Source: Helicobacter sp. MIT 21-1697
GTDB taxonomy: Bacteria; Campylobacterota; Campylobacteria; Campylobacterales; Helicobacteraceae
Length of the DNA: 64,000 nucleotides
Assembly: GCF_026241255.1 (NCBI RefSeq)
Contig: NZ_JAPHNC010000002.1
Coordinates: 62,001 to 126,000 of the forward strand
Reading direction: 5' to 3'
Shown here: piece after piece, positions 9,235 through 18,808 of the stretch
Position numbering within the stretch: position 1 is the first letter of the stretch
How the letters are laid out: each line of letters opens with the position of its first letter
Position numbers and translations under genes: made by a program
The notes under the pieces: model-generated
What the model saw: the letters and a program-made list of their open reading frames with translations, nothing else
Told to the model about the DNA's origin: nothing
The model's database searches: none

Positions 9235-10676
9235 TGGGACAATATGATGTGATTATTATTGGCGCAGGAGTGGCGGGGCTATATTGTGCGAGACATTTGC
9301 CTCCTGATTTAAAAGTGCTTATTTTGTGTAAATCTCAACCTTGGGAATGCAATACATTCTATGCACAAGGTGGCATAAGTATCGCTAAAGACGAAAGTGA
9401 TGTTCCATTGCACATACAAGACACGCTTCTTGCAGGTGCAAAGCTCAATACTTTAGAATGTGTGAATAAACTTGTAAAAGGAAGCAATGAGATTCTAAAT
9501 GAGCTTATTGCAAGTGGTTTAGCATTTGATAGAGATGAAAGCGGCGCACTGCTCTATGCCAAAGAAGGAGGGCATTCTCACGCGAGAATTGTTCATTCAG
9601 GAGGAGATGCCACAGGGCGCAGTCTTCACACGCACCTTATTGATAAACTTCGCACGACATTGTGGAAAAATGCCGAAGTAGTAGATTTACTCATTGAAGA
9701 AGATAAATGTTATGGTGTGTGTGTGCAGACAAAATCAGGACTTCATAATCTCTATGCACATCATATAGTTATCGCAAGTGGCGGCGTTGGAGGATTATTT
9801 AAATATCATACAAACGCCTATACAATCAGTAGCGACATACACGGCATTATTTTAGAGCATAATCTTGCCTTGCAAGATATGGAAATGTTACAATTTCACC
9901 CTACAACCTATATCAATAATCCTCAAGCGCGAAAATATCTCATCTCTGAAGCGGTGCGAGGTGAGGGTGGCATTATCGTTGATAGAGAGGGCAAGAGGTT
10001 TTTATTTGATTATGATGAACGAGGAGAACTTGCTCCGCGTGATATTGTGGCGAGAGGAATTATGGATTATTGCTTAAAACATAACCAAGAGGCATTTTTA
10101 GATTTAAGTGCATTTACCTATGAGGGGTTTAAAGCGCGTTTTCCTAATATTTATCGTGATTTGAACACTTGCAAGTTGAATATCCCCACAGATAAAATAC
10201 CTATTTCACCGGCATTTCATTATTCAATGGGAGGTATTTTGACCAATACAGATTCTTTGGTGCAGGGTATGAGTAATTTATATGCAATCGGAGAATGTGC
10301 GTGTAATGGGCTACACGGAGCAAATCGCCTTGCGTCAAATTCGCTCCTTGAGGGGCTTGTCTTTGGTAAAAATGTGGCTCAACATATTGTAGAGAATTAC
10401 ACACAAACGCCTATTCGTCACTTTCCTGTATGTGATGAGGTGCTAGAAAAACAAGGCGATAGTAAGCTTAAAAATATATTGCGTGAGATTATGTGGGATA
10501 AAGTGGGGATTATCCGCTCTCAAAGTGGGTTAGATTCTGCGCTTGGTGGGATTGAAGTGATGTTAGAATCTCATATCGGGCGTATGTTGCGGTTGCGATT
10601 GCTTGTAGCAAAAAAGATTGTCCAATCTGCTCTAAAGCGCAAACAAAGCATAGGAGCGCATTTTAGAGTGGATTGA
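9234..10676 (+). CDS. nadB: L-aspartate oxidase
   Basis: FAD enzyme oxidising aspartate to iminoaspartate, the first step of NAD synthesis (the nadA and nadC partners are not in the window). 480 residues from the ATG at 9234, chosen because AGGA lies 7 nt upstream; a TTG at 9228 would add two residues. Motifs: the dinucleotide site VIIIGAGVAGLYCA, YAQGGISIA, the substrate-side HPTT and EAVRGEGG, the catalytic-domain Arg in APRDIVAR, and GANRLASNSLLEGLVFG near the C-terminus. The C-terminal helical domain is complete. NadB is preferred over FrdA/SdhA because of the short length and the lack of the flavinylation His context. Confidence 0.93.
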   Translation: MGQYDVIIIGAGVAGLYCARHLPPDLKVLILCKSQPWECNTFYAQGGISIAKDESDVPLHIQDTLLAGAKLNTLECVNKLVKGSNEILNELIASGLAFDRDESGALLYAKEGGHSHARIVHSGGDATGRSLHTHLIDKLRTTLWKNAEVVDLLIEEDKCYGVCVQTKSGLHNLYAHHIVIASGGVGGLFKYHTNAYTISSDIHGIILEHNLALQDMEMLQFHPTTYINNPQARKYLISEAVRGEGGIIVDREGKRFLFDYDERGELAPRDIVARGIMDYCLKHNQEAFLDLSAFTYEGFKARFPNIYRDLNTCKLNIPTDKIPISPAFHYSMGGILTNTDSLVQGMSNLYAIGECACNGLHGANRLASNSLLEGLVFGKNVAQHIVENYTQTPIRHFPVCDEVLEKQGDSKLKNILREIMWDKVGIIRSQSGLDSALGGIEVMLESHIGRMLRLRLLVAKKIVQSALKRKQSIGAHFRVD

Positions 10677-10704
10677 TATTTAGTATGTTCATTATGAGAC
10701 TTAT

Positions 10705-11877
10705 TTACTTAATGCAGTGGCTTACAAATTTTGAGTAATTATCAATAATCAAGCCACCTTTGCGGAATCCAAGCCCACAAGATTCATAAGCAAAAAAGAC
10801 ATTTGGCTGATAGAATGCGCCATTATGGCTATTGAGCTCATAAAAGGCTTGATATACGGGCTTGTGATTACCATAAATACCGCTTTTAGATTCTATATTT
10901 TGCCCTTGCGCGTTGAGAATCTCCACATTAGCTCCCTCGCGCCCAAATGCCCTCTTGCACACTTGTTTGGTATTTGGTAAAGGAGCAAAATCCGCAGGGA
11001 GAAGCAATGGGTGATTAGGAAAAAGCTCCCATAGAATCTTTAGCATTCTTTTGCTTTGAAAGAGTAATGTATAGGCGGGATTGAGAAAAATTGTATTATG
11101 GTTTTGCATCATTTCGCTCAGTAAAAGCGCGAGTTCAGGCTCATCAATGGCAATATTTTCCCACGGAATGAGTTTAAAAAGAAATTCATAATTCACACCA
11201 TTATGATTTACACCCTCTGTGGCAGAGAAATGAATTACATCAATAGGCGCAAAATCGCATACAAAGCCAGATTCTTTGGCGATATATTCTAAAAAGCGCG
11301 TAGTCGTAACATCTTCGCTAGAATCTGCAAGGCTACAAAAGAGGATTTTCCAACCCTCATAGAGTTCATTAAAGCGTGAAGTATCTTCTTCAAGAGTAAT
11401 TAAGCGTTTAAAATTTTCACTCAAAGATTCATAAATATTATTAAATTGTCTGTCCTCATCAAGATTATTGTATTTAAGCATTGCCCATTGTAAAAGTGAG
11501 CTTTCATAGAGCATAGTTGGTGTATCTGCATTAAATTCAAGGAGTTTAATAGGCACACCATCAAGCCCACCTGCCAAATCAAAGCGTCCATATAAATGCC
11601 AATGTATGTCTTCCTCCCAACTTTGTTTAATTGCACCGACAAGGCTTGGCGGAATATCAAGCTCAAAAAATAAATCATTGTTTATCACATATTCTCCAGC
11701 CTCTACAAACATATCATAGAGTTCATTTCCTGCCTCATAAAATGCCTCTGCCTCGCTCTCGCTGATTGTTATTAGCTCATCGCTTATATATGCGCTATTA
11801 TCTACATCAGTATGCCACATTAAGCCCATAGATTCTAAAGTTGTTTTATCAGGGAGTGAGAGAGTGGTAATATCCAT
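10705..11877 (-). CDS. Glutathionylspermidine synthase-like ATP-grasp enzyme
   Basis: 390 residues, cytosolic. The N-terminal part (GRFDLAGGLDGVPIKLLEFNADTPT at about 100-125) and the C-terminal KRAFGREGANVEIL and FFAYESCGLGFRKGG match the C-ligase, or glutathionylspermidine synthase, ATP-grasp family, also found as stand-alone YgiC/YjfC proteins. These couple ATP hydrolysis to an amide bond between a carboxylate and an amine; the true substrate is unknown. There is no amidase domain. The ATG follows an excellent GGAGG site. The neighbours, nadB convergent and a UPF0323 lipoprotein upstream, do not point to a pathway. YgiC homologues often sit beside lipoprotein genes, which fits here. Confidence 0.85.
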   Translation of the reverse strand: MDITTLSLPDKTTLESMGLMWHTDVDNSAYISDELITISESEAEAFYEAGNELYDMFVEAGEYVINNDLFFELDIPPSLVGAIKQSWEEDIHWHLYGRFDLAGGLDGVPIKLLEFNADTPTMLYESSLLQWAMLKYNNLDEDRQFNNIYESLSENFKRLITLEEDTSRFNELYEGWKILFCSLADSSEDVTTTRFLEYIAKESGFVCDFAPIDVIHFSATEGVNHNGVNYEFLFKLIPWENIAIDEPELALLLSEMMQNHNTIFLNPAYTLLFQSKRMLKILWELFPNHPLLLPADFAPLPNTKQVCKRAFGREGANVEILNAQGQNIESKSGIYGNHKPVYQAFYELNSHNGAFYQPNVFFAYESCGLGFRKGGLIIDNYSKFVSHCIK

Positions 11878-11967
11878 AGTGCCTCCTTCAAATATGTAAG
11901 ATTCTCATAGATTTTAAGAATCTAAAAATTTTGCGATTTTTGCATAAACTGCAAACTCTTCTTGTGA

Positions 11968-12591
11968 TTATCCACCAAAACTTTGTGAGCCTTTGTTTGC
12001 GCTGCTTGTATTACTTGAGCTATTACCAAAAAACCCACTTTTGCCACCTGTGCTTTTAGCTCCAGCTGCATTTGGCGTGGATTTGTTAGTAAAGCTATTT
12101 TTACTTCGTTCATAGGCTTGAGGTGATTTGTAGTTGCGCTGTGAGTTAGCTTGATAATTAGGATTATTAAAGAGTTTATTGCCAATATAGCTACCCAAAA
12201 TTGCCCCTGCTGCACTTGCCAAAATCGCTCCACCTAAACCCAATCCACCACCATTTGGATTAGTGAGTTCGCTTGTTCCATTATTGATTTTACTCTCTTC
12301 GGCTTTGAGTAACTCATCAATTTCACTTTGTGAGAGGAGTCGCTCTTGCCCATTTTTGTCCTTAAGCATAACGCGCGTTTGCTCGCTTGGATATTCTTCA
12401 AGCACCTTATATGTTCCATCGTTTTGTTCTTCAACGATAACAAATGCACCATTTTTTTGGCTATTTTGCAAGGTGCTATTGAGCGCATTATTTTGTCCTG
12501 AATTTTGCTCACACGCATTGAGCGCAAAAACAGCCATAACGCCCAAACCTCCAACCATAGCGTAATTTTTAATTCTATGAATATGTTTCAT
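11968..12591 (-). CDS. UPF0323-family lipoprotein
   Basis: 207 residues from the ATG at 12591, which has AAGGAG 6 nt upstream; the open frame runs further but would overlap mnmG. The signal peptide ends with the lipobox FALNACEQN. The middle is acidic and Gln-rich. At about 120-145 there is a Gly/Ala-rich hydrophobic glycine-zipper-like stretch (LGGAILASAAGAILGSYIGN). The tail is rich in Ser, Asn and Gly, low in complexity, and ends in GSQSFGG. This layout matches the UPF0323 lipoprotein I remember from H. pylori. Function is unknown. It precedes the ATP-grasp gene with a gap of about 90 nt holding an AGATTCT/AGAATCT hairpin at about 11900-11925. Confidence 0.8.
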   Translation of the reverse strand: MKHIHRIKNYAMVGGLGVMAVFALNACEQNSGQNNALNSTLQNSQKNGAFVIVEEQNDGTYKVLEEYPSEQTRVMLKDKNGQERLLSQSEIDELLKAEESKINNGTSELTNPNGGGLGLGGAILASAAGAILGSYIGNKLFNNPNYQANSQRNYKSPQAYERSKNSFTNKSTPNAAGAKSTGGKSGFFGNSSSNTSSANKGSQSFGG

Positions 12592-12616
12592 TAATACTCC
12601 TTGTGAAATTGGGATA

Positions 12617-14521
12617 TTATACCAAAATTTGAGACTTTTTTTTATGGTGCAAATGAATGTATAAATGGAGCACATCAATGCTTGCAGGCGTGATTCCGCT
12701 AATTTCATTTGCTTCAAACAAGCTTTTGGGAGTGAAAATTTTAAGCTTTTCAATCACTTCAAGGCTTAGTCCGGGAATGTTGTCAAAGACAAAATCTCGT
12801 GGAATCTCAACTTGTAGCATTTGCTTCATTTGTCCTATTTGTTGCTTTTGTTTTTGGATATAGTCAAAATATTTAGATTCTATAAAAATTTGTTCAATGG
12901 CTGAATCGCTCATAGATTCTGTATTTGCTATCCCTAAATGTGTCAAAAGGGCGCGAATATGAGTAGAATCTAATTCTTCACGTCCAATAATATGAACAAG
13001 GAGCGTTTTATCGCTAATAGGCGCAAATCCTAATGAGGTAAGCATAGCAAGATTGCTTGATGAGGGTGTGAGATGATGATTTTGCAAATAATGTATTGTC
13101 TGTTCAATATGTGTTTTATCTGATGCTATTTGTGCATAACGCGCCTTATCTATTAAGCCAAATTCATACGCATAAGTTCCAAGACGCAAATATGCATTGT
13201 CTTCTCTAAGCAAGAGACGATATTCGGCGCGTGAGGTAAAGACACGATAAGGTTCTTTTGTGCCTTTAGTAACCAAATCATCAATCATTACACCGATATA
13301 AGCCTCATTTCTTGCAAGGGTAAAAGACTTATTTTGCAAAGAAAGTGTGGCATTAATCCCTGCCATAATACCCTGTGCTGCAGCTTCTTCATAGCCAGTA
13401 GTGCCATTAATTTGTCCTGCGAGGAAGAGATTAGCACATTTTTTTGTCTCAAGCGTATGATAGAGCTCGGTGGGTTCAACATAATCATATTCAATCGCAT
13501 AGCCATAACGCGTAATATGCGCATTTTCTAGCCCTTTAATACTATGAATGAGTGCTTCTTGCACATCAATAGGCAACGAAGTAGAAAGTCCATTGATATA
13601 GTATTCTACTGCCTCTTTGGTTTGCGGTTCTAAAAAGAGCTGATGACGACTCTTATCGGCAAAACGATTTACCTTATCCTCAATACTTGGGCAATAACGA
13701 GGTCCAACACCCTCAATTTGTCCTGTAAAAAGCGGTGCGCGATGAAAGTTATTGCGGATAATTTTATGAGTATTTTCATTAGTATAAGTTACAAAACAAG
13801 GAAGTTGTGTGGGCGAAAAATCTGTTGTTTTGTAGCTAAAATGAGGCGGATTCTCATCTCCATTATGTATCTCAAGGGTAGAAAAATCAATACTTCGCCC
13901 ATCAACTCGCGCACAAGTTCCTGTTTTTAATCGTCCAAGAGCTAAGCCCATATCTTTAAGTGAAGCGCTAAGATGCTGTGGGCTCATTTCGCCAAATCTC
14001 CCATTTTGGAGTTTTGTCTCTCCGATATGCACAAGTCCGCGTAAAAAAGTGCCTGTGGTGAGAATGATTTTTTTTGCGAAATAAGTTTTTCCTATATTGG
14101 TTGTTACACCTTTTGCGATGTAACGTCCTTGAGAATCTTGCTCATAAAGTAAAGATTCTACACTTTCTTGAGAGAGCGTGAGATTAGGCGTGTTGAGGAG
14201 TATTTGTTTTGCGAAAATGCTATATCTATCCATATCTATCTGTGCTCTTGTGCCACGCACAGCCGGTCCTTTGGAAGCATTTAAGATTCTAAATTGTATG
14301 CCGCATTTATCAGTGATTTCACCCATAACACCGCCAAGTGCGTCAATTTCTTTAACAAGATGCCCTTTTCCTAGTCCTCCTATGGCTGGATTACAACTCG
14401 CTAAGGCAATATTTTGGATTAGAAGTGTGATAAGATGTGTTTTTGCACCCATTCTTGCGCTTGCAATGCTTGCTTCAACGCCTGCGTGTCCTCCTCCAAC
14501 AACCAAAATATCATATTCCAT
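12617..14521 (-). CDS. mnmG: tRNA uridine 5-carboxymethylaminomethyl modification enzyme MnmG
   Basis: FAD subunit that works with MnmE to modify U34 of several tRNAs. 634 residues is the usual size. Motifs: the FAD site [13 protein letters not shown] at the N-terminus, [22 protein letters not shown] (two conserved cysteine-region motifs), [28 protein letters not shown], and [16 protein letters not shown] followed by [21 protein letters not shown]. The C-terminal helical domain ends the protein. AAGGAC precedes the ATG. It is divergent from the Crp/Fnr gene, with 122 nt between them. Confidence 0.97.
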   Translation of the reverse strand: MEYDILVVGGGHAGVEASIASARMGAKTHLITLLIQNIALASCNPAIGGLGKGHLVKEIDALGGVMGEITDKCGIQFRILNASKGPAVRGTRAQIDMDRYSIFAKQILLNTPNLTLSQESVESLLYEQDSQGRYIAKGVTTNIGKTYFAKKIILTTGTFLRGLVHIGETKLQNGRFGEMSPQHLSASLKDMGLALGRLKTGTCARVDGRSIDFSTLEIHNGDENPPHFSYKTTDFSPTQLPCFVTYTNENTHKIIRNNFHRAPLFTGQIEGVGPRYCPSIEDKVNRFADKSRHQLFLEPQTKEAVEYYINGLSTSLPIDVQEALIHSIKGLENAHITRYGYAIEYDYVEPTELYHTLETKKCANLFLAGQINGTTGYEEAAAQGIMAGINATLSLQNKSFTLARNEAYIGVMIDDLVTKGTKEPYRVFTSRAEYRLLLREDNAYLRLGTYAYEFGLIDKARYAQIASDKTHIEQTIHYLQNHHLTPSSSNLAMLTSLGFAPISDKTLLVHIIGREELDSTHIRALLTHLGIANTESMSDSAIEQIFIESKYFDYIQKQKQQIGQMKQMLQVEIPRDFVFDNIPGLSLEVIEKLKIFTPKSLFEANEISGITPASIDVLHLYIHLHHKKKSQILV

Positions 14522-14607
14522 AAAATTGTCCTTAAGAATTTTTATGGCATTTTACTCTTATTTGGTTATTTTTGCTACCATCACGCTTATATAAAGCGGA
14601 AATTAGA

Positions 14608-14613
14608 TATAAT
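14608..14613 (+). promoter_or_regulatory. Putative -10 box of the Crp/Fnr gene
   Basis: TATAAT, 31 nt before the ATG at 14644, in an AT-rich stretch with no clear -35 box, as is usual in Helicobacter sigma-80 promoters. Confidence 0.5.
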
Positions 14614-14643
14614 GGCTAATTAAAAATTTTAAGGTTATAGAAA

Positions 14644-15327
14644 ATGAAAAAGAAAGCATTACGTTCCATCGGAGTTTTTTCAAATTTAAGTGAAGAAAGT
14701 CTCAATGAGCTTGAGAGTATTACAAAACTGCAATATATTGAAAGAAATGCAATTTTGCATTATGAAGGAGAATTATTGCAATCAGCAAGCCTAATTGCAC
14801 GCGGCTGTGTAGAACTTTACAGAATGGATAAGAATGATAATGAAATGTTTTTGTGCTATGTAAATAATAAATCTAAGGGAGCAAGGCTTATCAATGCTTT
14901 TGGTTCTTTTGAGCCTTATATCGCTTCGGCAAATGTGCGTGGAGTAGAGCCAAGCGAAATTGTATTACTTGATTTAACAAGGCTTGCTCAACTTGTTGCA
15001 TCTAATATTGAGATAAGCAATGCGCTTTTATCGGAGTTTATGGACAAAGCTATAGTATTTAAAAATTTTATTAACTTTAAGGAAACTTATGACAGCACTT
15101 CACGCGTGGCATATATACTCTATAATCAAATAGAGTATTTTAACCAGAAACAAAGACAAGTTATAGCACGTGAATTAAATATCAAGCTTGAGACTTTAAG
15201 CAGGATTTTACAAAAAATGTTCCAGCAAGGTTTGATTGCTAAAAATGAACAGAATGATGTCTATATCAAAGATAAAGACGCTTTCATAAAGTTCTATGGA
15301 GATGCCAAAATTTCACATATTAAATAA
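14644..15327 (+). CDS. Crp/Fnr-family transcription regulator
   Basis: 227 residues. The N-terminal half is a cyclic-nucleotide-type beta barrel (LQYIERNAILHYEGELLQSASLIARGCVELYRM). It lacks the Arg/Ser set expected for cAMP binding, and it has no N-terminal cysteine cluster, so it is neither Crp nor a classic oxygen-sensing Fnr. The C-terminus has a helix-turn-helix in RQVIARELNIKLETLSRILQKMFQQGLI. Candidate roles by analogy are nitrosative or oxidative stress control; nothing in the sequence decides this. It overlaps the convergent M23 peptidase gene by 15 nt at the 3' end. Confidence 0.85.
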   Translation: MKKKALRSIGVFSNLSEESLNELESITKLQYIERNAILHYEGELLQSASLIARGCVELYRMDKNDNEMFLCYVNNKSKGARLINAFGSFEPYIASANVRGVEPSEIVLLDLTRLAQLVASNIEISNALLSEFMDKAIVFKNFINFKETYDSTSRVAYILYNQIEYFNQKQRQVIARELNIKLETLSRILQKMFQQGLIAKNEQNDVYIKDKDAFIKFYGDAKISHIK

Positions 15328-16143
15328 TGTATTTACTTGCTCTATGAAGTCCATTGCATCTACATTTGTGCCGTTTATGATAATGCCAAAATGCAGATGC
15401 GCACCACTGACTCGTCCTGTATCCCCACTTTTGGCAATTATTTGTCCTCTTTTGATAGTATCCCCCTGCTTCACTTCAAAATCACTTAAATGAAAATATA
15501 CACTATAAAGTCCTTCTCCGTGGTCAATGACGATTGTTTTGCCAGAGAGATAGCGGTCTTGGACAAGGGCAACTTTGCCATCATTACTAGCTTTTACATC
15601 TGTGCCTATGGTTGCACGAAAGTCTGTGCCGCCGTGATAACTTTTGAGCGTGCCATTAAAAACGCGTGCAGTGCCATAAGGGCTCGTAATGACAGAATCT
15701 AAAGGTTTTATAAAAGGCTTTTCCCATAAGCGTCCTTTTGTGATGGTGCGATACACTTTGAGCATATCATTTCTTTCTTTTTCAATTCTTTTTGCGATAT
15801 TATTAGGATAGCTGATTTTATCTTGTGAGACGACAATTTGTTCTTTTTTGTAGTCTTTTTGCAAAATTGTAATTGAAAGTGCAGTTTTATTGCCATCTTT
15901 TAGTATTTTTACCTTTTTATCATAATATCCAATAGGAACAAAGGCAATAAATACATCTTTTTGAGTGGGGTGAGAGATAAAATGTAGCGCTTTTTTATCA
16001 TAACTCAAAGATAAGGGTTTATCACTATGATAAATAAAAGCTGTGCCATTATAGGCAGTATTTGGCTCAAGGGCATAAAGCGTGTTGAAACAACAAAATG
16101 CCACAATAAATATGGATACAAAGATTCTTGTGAATAAAAACAT
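15313..16143 (-). CDS. Secreted M23 (LytM) peptidoglycan peptidase
   Basis: 276 residues with a cleavable signal peptide (hydrophobic residues 5-24, ending near LYA). An N-terminal beta domain of about 100 residues resembles that of the Campylobacter/Helicobacter M23 proteins. The catalytic LytM domain at about 150-265 has the zinc ligands in YHGGTDFRA (His and Asp), VYFHLS and AHLHFGI. It would act in the periplasm, cutting peptide cross-links. It belongs to the same class as the cell-shape peptidases Csd1-3, but its length does not fit any of those well and I give no symbol. Confidence 0.88.
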   Translation of the reverse strand: MFLFTRIFVSIFIVAFCCFNTLYALEPNTAYNGTAFIYHSDKPLSLSYDKKALHFISHPTQKDVFIAFVPIGYYDKKVKILKDGNKTALSITILQKDYKKEQIVVSQDKISYPNNIAKRIEKERNDMLKVYRTITKGRLWEKPFIKPLDSVITSPYGTARVFNGTLKSYHGGTDFRATIGTDVKASNDGKVALVQDRYLSGKTIVIDHGEGLYSVYFHLSDFEVKQGDTIKRGQIIAKSGDTGRVSGAHLHFGIIINGTNVDAMDFIEQVNTLFNM

Positions 16144-16206
16144 AGACGACTCCTAAGATTGTTGCTATTCCCTTTCCTCCATTTAGGAAACTAGATTCTA
16201 AAATGA

Positions 16207-16212
16207 ATTATA
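16207..16212 (-). promoter_or_regulatory. Extended -10 promoter of the M23 gene
   Basis: On the minus strand the sequence reads TTGCTATAAT, that is, a TGN-extended TATAAT box about 63 nt before the ATG at 16143. Confidence 0.45.
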
Positions 16213-16245
16213 GCAATTCAAAGCTTAGATTAAAGAATTTTAGGA

Positions 16246-16251
16246 TAAAAT
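16246..16251 (+). promoter_or_regulatory. Putative -10 box of rplU
   Basis: The string GGATAAAATCC contains TAAAAT 51 nt before the rplU ATG. The same GATAAAAT form precedes the first hemerythrin and hisS. Confidence 0.35.
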
Positions 16252-16302
16252 CCCGCTTTTGTTAATACAAAAAGAATACTTCTGATTCACAAGGATACAC
16301 TA

Positions 16303-16617
16303 ATGTATGCAATATTTAAGAATGGAGGCAAGCAATACAAGGTCGTTGAAGGAAGCATTGTTCTTCTTGATAAGATGAATCTTGAGCCAAAGTCAAAGGT
16401 TGAATTAAACGAAGTTTTAGCTGTTGTTAATGGGGACAAAGCCAATATTGGCACACCTTTTATAAAAGGTGCAAAGATTGAGGCAGAAGTCATTAATGAA
16501 GGCAGAGACAAAAAAGTCGTTACATTCAAAAAACGCAGAAGAAAAGATAGCAAAACAAAACGTGGTTTTAGACGCGATTTTACTCGTGTGAGAATCCTCA
16601 AAATTGTGGCAAAATAA
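16303..16617 (+). CDS. rplU: Ribosomal protein L21
   Basis: 104 residues, normal size for bL21 of the large subunit. It opens [14 protein letters not shown] and has the basic [13 protein letters not shown] stretch and [10 protein letters not shown] at the end. AAGGATAC lies upstream of the ATG. It is followed after 16 nt by rpmA, the usual L21-L27 pair. Confidence 0.97.
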   Translation: MYAIFKNGGKQYKVVEGSIVLLDKMNLEPKSKVELNEVLAVVNGDKANIGTPFIKGAKIEAEVINEGRDKKVVTFKKRRRKDSKTKRGFRRDFTRVRILKIVAK

Positions 16618-16633
16618 TCTTTAAGGAGCACAT

Positions 16634-16891
16634 ATGGCACATAAAAAAGGTCAGGGTAGCACCCAAAATAATCGCGATTCTGCCGGACGCCGTTTAGGCG
16701 TAAAGAAATTTGGTTCGCAATTTGTTCGTGCAGGTAATATTATTATCCGCCAAAGAGGCACAAAAGTGCATCCGGGCGATAATGTAGGCTTGGGCAAAGA
16801 TCATACGATTTATGCACTTATTGATGGCGTAGTAAGATTCCAACAAAAAGATAAAAATCGTAAAAAAGTTTCTGTAATTCCAGCCTCTTAA
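16634..16891 (+). CDS. rpmA: Ribosomal protein L27
   Basis: 85 residues of bL27. It starts [20 protein letters not shown] without the cleavable N-terminal extension of Firmicutes. The central [21 protein letters not shown] motif region is intact. AAGGAG precedes the ATG. In H. pylori, as I recall, a dipeptide transporter cluster lies between rpmA and obgE; here obgE follows directly. Confidence 0.97.
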   Translation: MAHKKGQGSTQNNRDSAGRRLGVKKFGSQFVRAGNIIIRQRGTKVHPGDNVGLGKDHTIYALIDGVVRFQQKDKNRKKVSVIPAS

Positions 16892-16908
16892 GATACTCAT
16901 CTTAATTG

Positions 16909-16941
16909 AGATTCTATACATTTTACAAGTTTATAGAATCT
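16909..16941 (+). terminator. Hairpin after rpmA built from AGATTCT/AGAATCT
   Basis: A perfect 10-bp stem, AGATTCTATA with TATAGAATCT, and a 13-nt loop, starting 18 nt after the rpmA stop. The following TAAATCTCT is a poor U tract, so it may attenuate rather than fully terminate. Confidence 0.45.
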
Positions 16942-16972
16942 TAAATCTCTAGTCTCCATAAATAAACAATAA

Positions 16973-16978
16973 TATAAT
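16973..16978 (+). promoter_or_regulatory. Putative -10 box of obgE
   Basis: TATAAT 42 nt before the obgE ATG, just after the rpmA hairpin, which suggests obgE has its own promoter. Confidence 0.5.
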
Positions 16979-17020
16979 AGGATTCAAGTTGCTCACCCAA
17001 GCTCAATACAAGGATTTAAA

Positions 17021-18091
17021 ATGTTTGTTGATAGCGTAGATATTTTTATTGCTTCTGGTAAGGGTGGAGCTGGTGCTGTGAGCTTTCGGAGAGAAAAATT
17101 TGTGATTCAAGGAGGTCCAGATGGTGGCGATGGTGGCGATGGTGGCGATGTATATGTAGAAGTAGATAATAATACTGACACGCTTTCTAAATTTCGTGGC
17201 GCGCGACATTATAAAGCGAAAAATGGACAACCCGGTAGTTCAAGACGTTGTAGTGGGAAAAGAGGTGATGATGTCATTATTAAAGTGCCTCTTGGCACAC
17301 AGATTCTGGACTTTGAAAGTAGGGATATTATCGTTGATATGGATACTTATCCTATGCGTGTATGTTTGCTTAAAGGTGGTAAGGGTGGTTTAGGAAATGT
17401 GCATTTCAAAAATGCTGCCAATCAAGCTCCTACTTATGCACAAAGTGGTTTAAGTGGGCAAGAGCGACATATTGCTCTTGAGCTTAAACTTATCGCTGAT
17501 GTAGGGCTTGTAGGCTATCCAAATGTGGGCAAATCCACCCTTATTTCTGTGCTTTCAAATGCCAAGCCTCAAATTGCTAATTATGAATTTACCACACTTG
17601 TGCCTCATCTTGGCGTAATAGATATGGATAATTATAAATCCATAGTAATGGCAGATATTCCCGGAATCATTGATGGAGCAAGTGAGGGAAAGGGTTTAGG
17701 GCTAGAATTTTTAAAACATATTGAGCGCACTAAAATGCTTCTTTTTGTGCTTGACCTCTCACGCGAACAAGATATTTTTTCGCAATTTAAAAATCTCTGT
17801 ATAGAACTTGAAAAATTCTCTATAATGCTTAAAAAGCGTCCTTTTGGGATAGTATTAAGCAAAAGTGATACACAAAATACGGATATGATAGATAATTTGC
17901 TGCTGAAACTTAAGCAGCAGTTTGTGAATATGGAATCTATAAGCTTAAAAAAAGATAAGAATTCTAAAGCTTTGGTAAGTTCGGATTTGACACAAGAAAA
18001 TGCACCTTGCTTCATTATCCCTATTTCAAGCGTAAGCAATACTCACATTGCTCCACTTAAAGCGCTACTTGCTCAATCTCTTGTGGTTTGA
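17021..18091 (+). CDS. obgE: Obg GTPase
   Basis: Ribosome-associated GTPase, 356 residues. The N-terminal Obg glycine-rich fold (1-158) has [19 protein letters not shown] and a [11 protein letters not shown] repeat. The G domain has G1 [10 protein letters not shown], the G2 Thr in [10 protein letters not shown]3 [18 protein letters not shown]4 LSKSD and G5 ISSVS. There is no long C-terminal extension. The ATG has AAGGA upstream. Its TGA lies just before the rnhB ribosome site. Confidence 0.97.
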   Translation: MFVDSVDIFIASGKGGAGAVSFRREKFVIQGGPDGGDGGDGGDVYVEVDNNTDTLSKFRGARHYKAKNGQPGSSRRCSGKRGDDVIIKVPLGTQILDFESRDIIVDMDTYPMRVCLLKGGKGGLGNVHFKNAANQAPTYAQSGLSGQERHIALELKLIADVGLVGYPNVGKSTLISVLSNAKPQIANYEFTTLVPHLGVIDMDNYKSIVMADIPGIIDGASEGKGLGLEFLKHIERTKMLLFVLDLSREQDIFSQFKNLCIELEKFSIMLKKRPFGIVLSKSDTQNTDMIDNLLLKLKQQFVNMESISLKKDKNSKALVSSDLTQENAPCFIIPISSVSNTHIAPLKALLAQSLVV

Positions 18092-18102
18092 AAGGAAAGA
18101 AT

Positions 18103-18726
18103 ATGTGGATAGCAGGGATTGATGAAGCAGGGCGAGGTTGTGTTTGTGGAGGTTTGTTTATCGCTGGAATCATTGCTGATGAGCAATCAATCACACAATT
18201 TGGAGCAAAAGATAGCAAGAAAATGTCATCAAAACAGCGTGAGTGTGTTTATAACGCACTTTTAGATGCTCAAAAGAGAGGTAAAATAGGATTTTATATC
18301 GCACAAATTGATGCTTGGGATATTGACAAATATGGTTTAAGTTGGGCTATGAGAAGTGGTATAGAGGAAGTTTTGTCTTATCTTGGCACATATATATTAG
18401 AACAGGGTATATTGATGCAAAATCAGCCATTGGATATTGTTATAGATGGCAATACGACTTTTGGAGCGAGTATGCCTACATTTTTAGCCTATAAAGATGT
18501 GCGTTTGAGGACTCTCATCAAAGGTGATGAATTAATGCCTATTATTTCGTGTGCATCTATTCTAGCAAAAGTGAGCAAAGATAACCAAATGCGCACACTT
18601 GATAGTCTTTATCCGCAATATTTTCTTGCCAAAAATAAAGGATATGCAACTTTAGAACATAAAAAGCAGATTATGGAATATGGATATTGTCCGCACCATC
18701 GTAAAAGTTTTAAAATTTCGCTTTGA
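18103..18726 (+). CDS. rnhB: Ribonuclease HII
   Basis: Removes RNA from RNA-DNA hybrids. 207 residues from the ATG at 18103, preceded by AAAGGAAAG; a TTG at 18088 overlapping the obgE stop is rejected. Active-site acidic residues are in IAGIDEAGRGCVCGGL (Asp and Glu), KDSKKMS and DIVIDGN, with DELMPIISCASILAKVSKD and YGYCPHHRKSFK near the end. One oddity is CVCGG where most family members have PLAGP or a similar sequence after GRG. It is 11 nt after obgE, so they are likely co-transcribed. Confidence 0.94.
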   Translation: MWIAGIDEAGRGCVCGGLFIAGIIADEQSITQFGAKDSKKMSSKQRECVYNALLDAQKRGKIGFYIAQIDAWDIDKYGLSWAMRSGIEEVLSYLGTYILEQGILMQNQPLDIVIDGNTTFGASMPTFLAYKDVRLRTLIKGDELMPIISCASILAKVSKDNQMRTLDSLYPQYFLAKNKGYATLEHKKQIMEYGYCPHHRKSFKISL

Positions 18727-18763
18727 GCATAAGAGTTTTAATATTAATTAAACTTAAAAGAGA

Positions 18764-18769
18764 TAAAAT
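18764..18769 (+). promoter_or_regulatory. Putative -10 box of the hemerythrin pair
   Basis: GATAAAATA contains TAAAAT 40 nt before the first hemerythrin ATG. Confidence 0.4.
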
Positions 18770-18808
18770 ACAAAATTTTGTAATTAAGACAAATATTTAG
18801 GAAGTATA

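Noticed and set aside
10705-11877. Full bifunctional glutathionylspermidine synthetase/amidase
   Set aside because: Only the synthetase-type ATP-grasp part is present at 390 residues; no CHAP amidase domain.
11922-12233. Open frame of about 100 codons on the minus strand inside the UPF0323 lipoprotein gene
   Set aside because: Out of frame with a gene that has a strong ribosome site and lipobox; the composition is a shifted copy of the Ser/Asn-rich tail.
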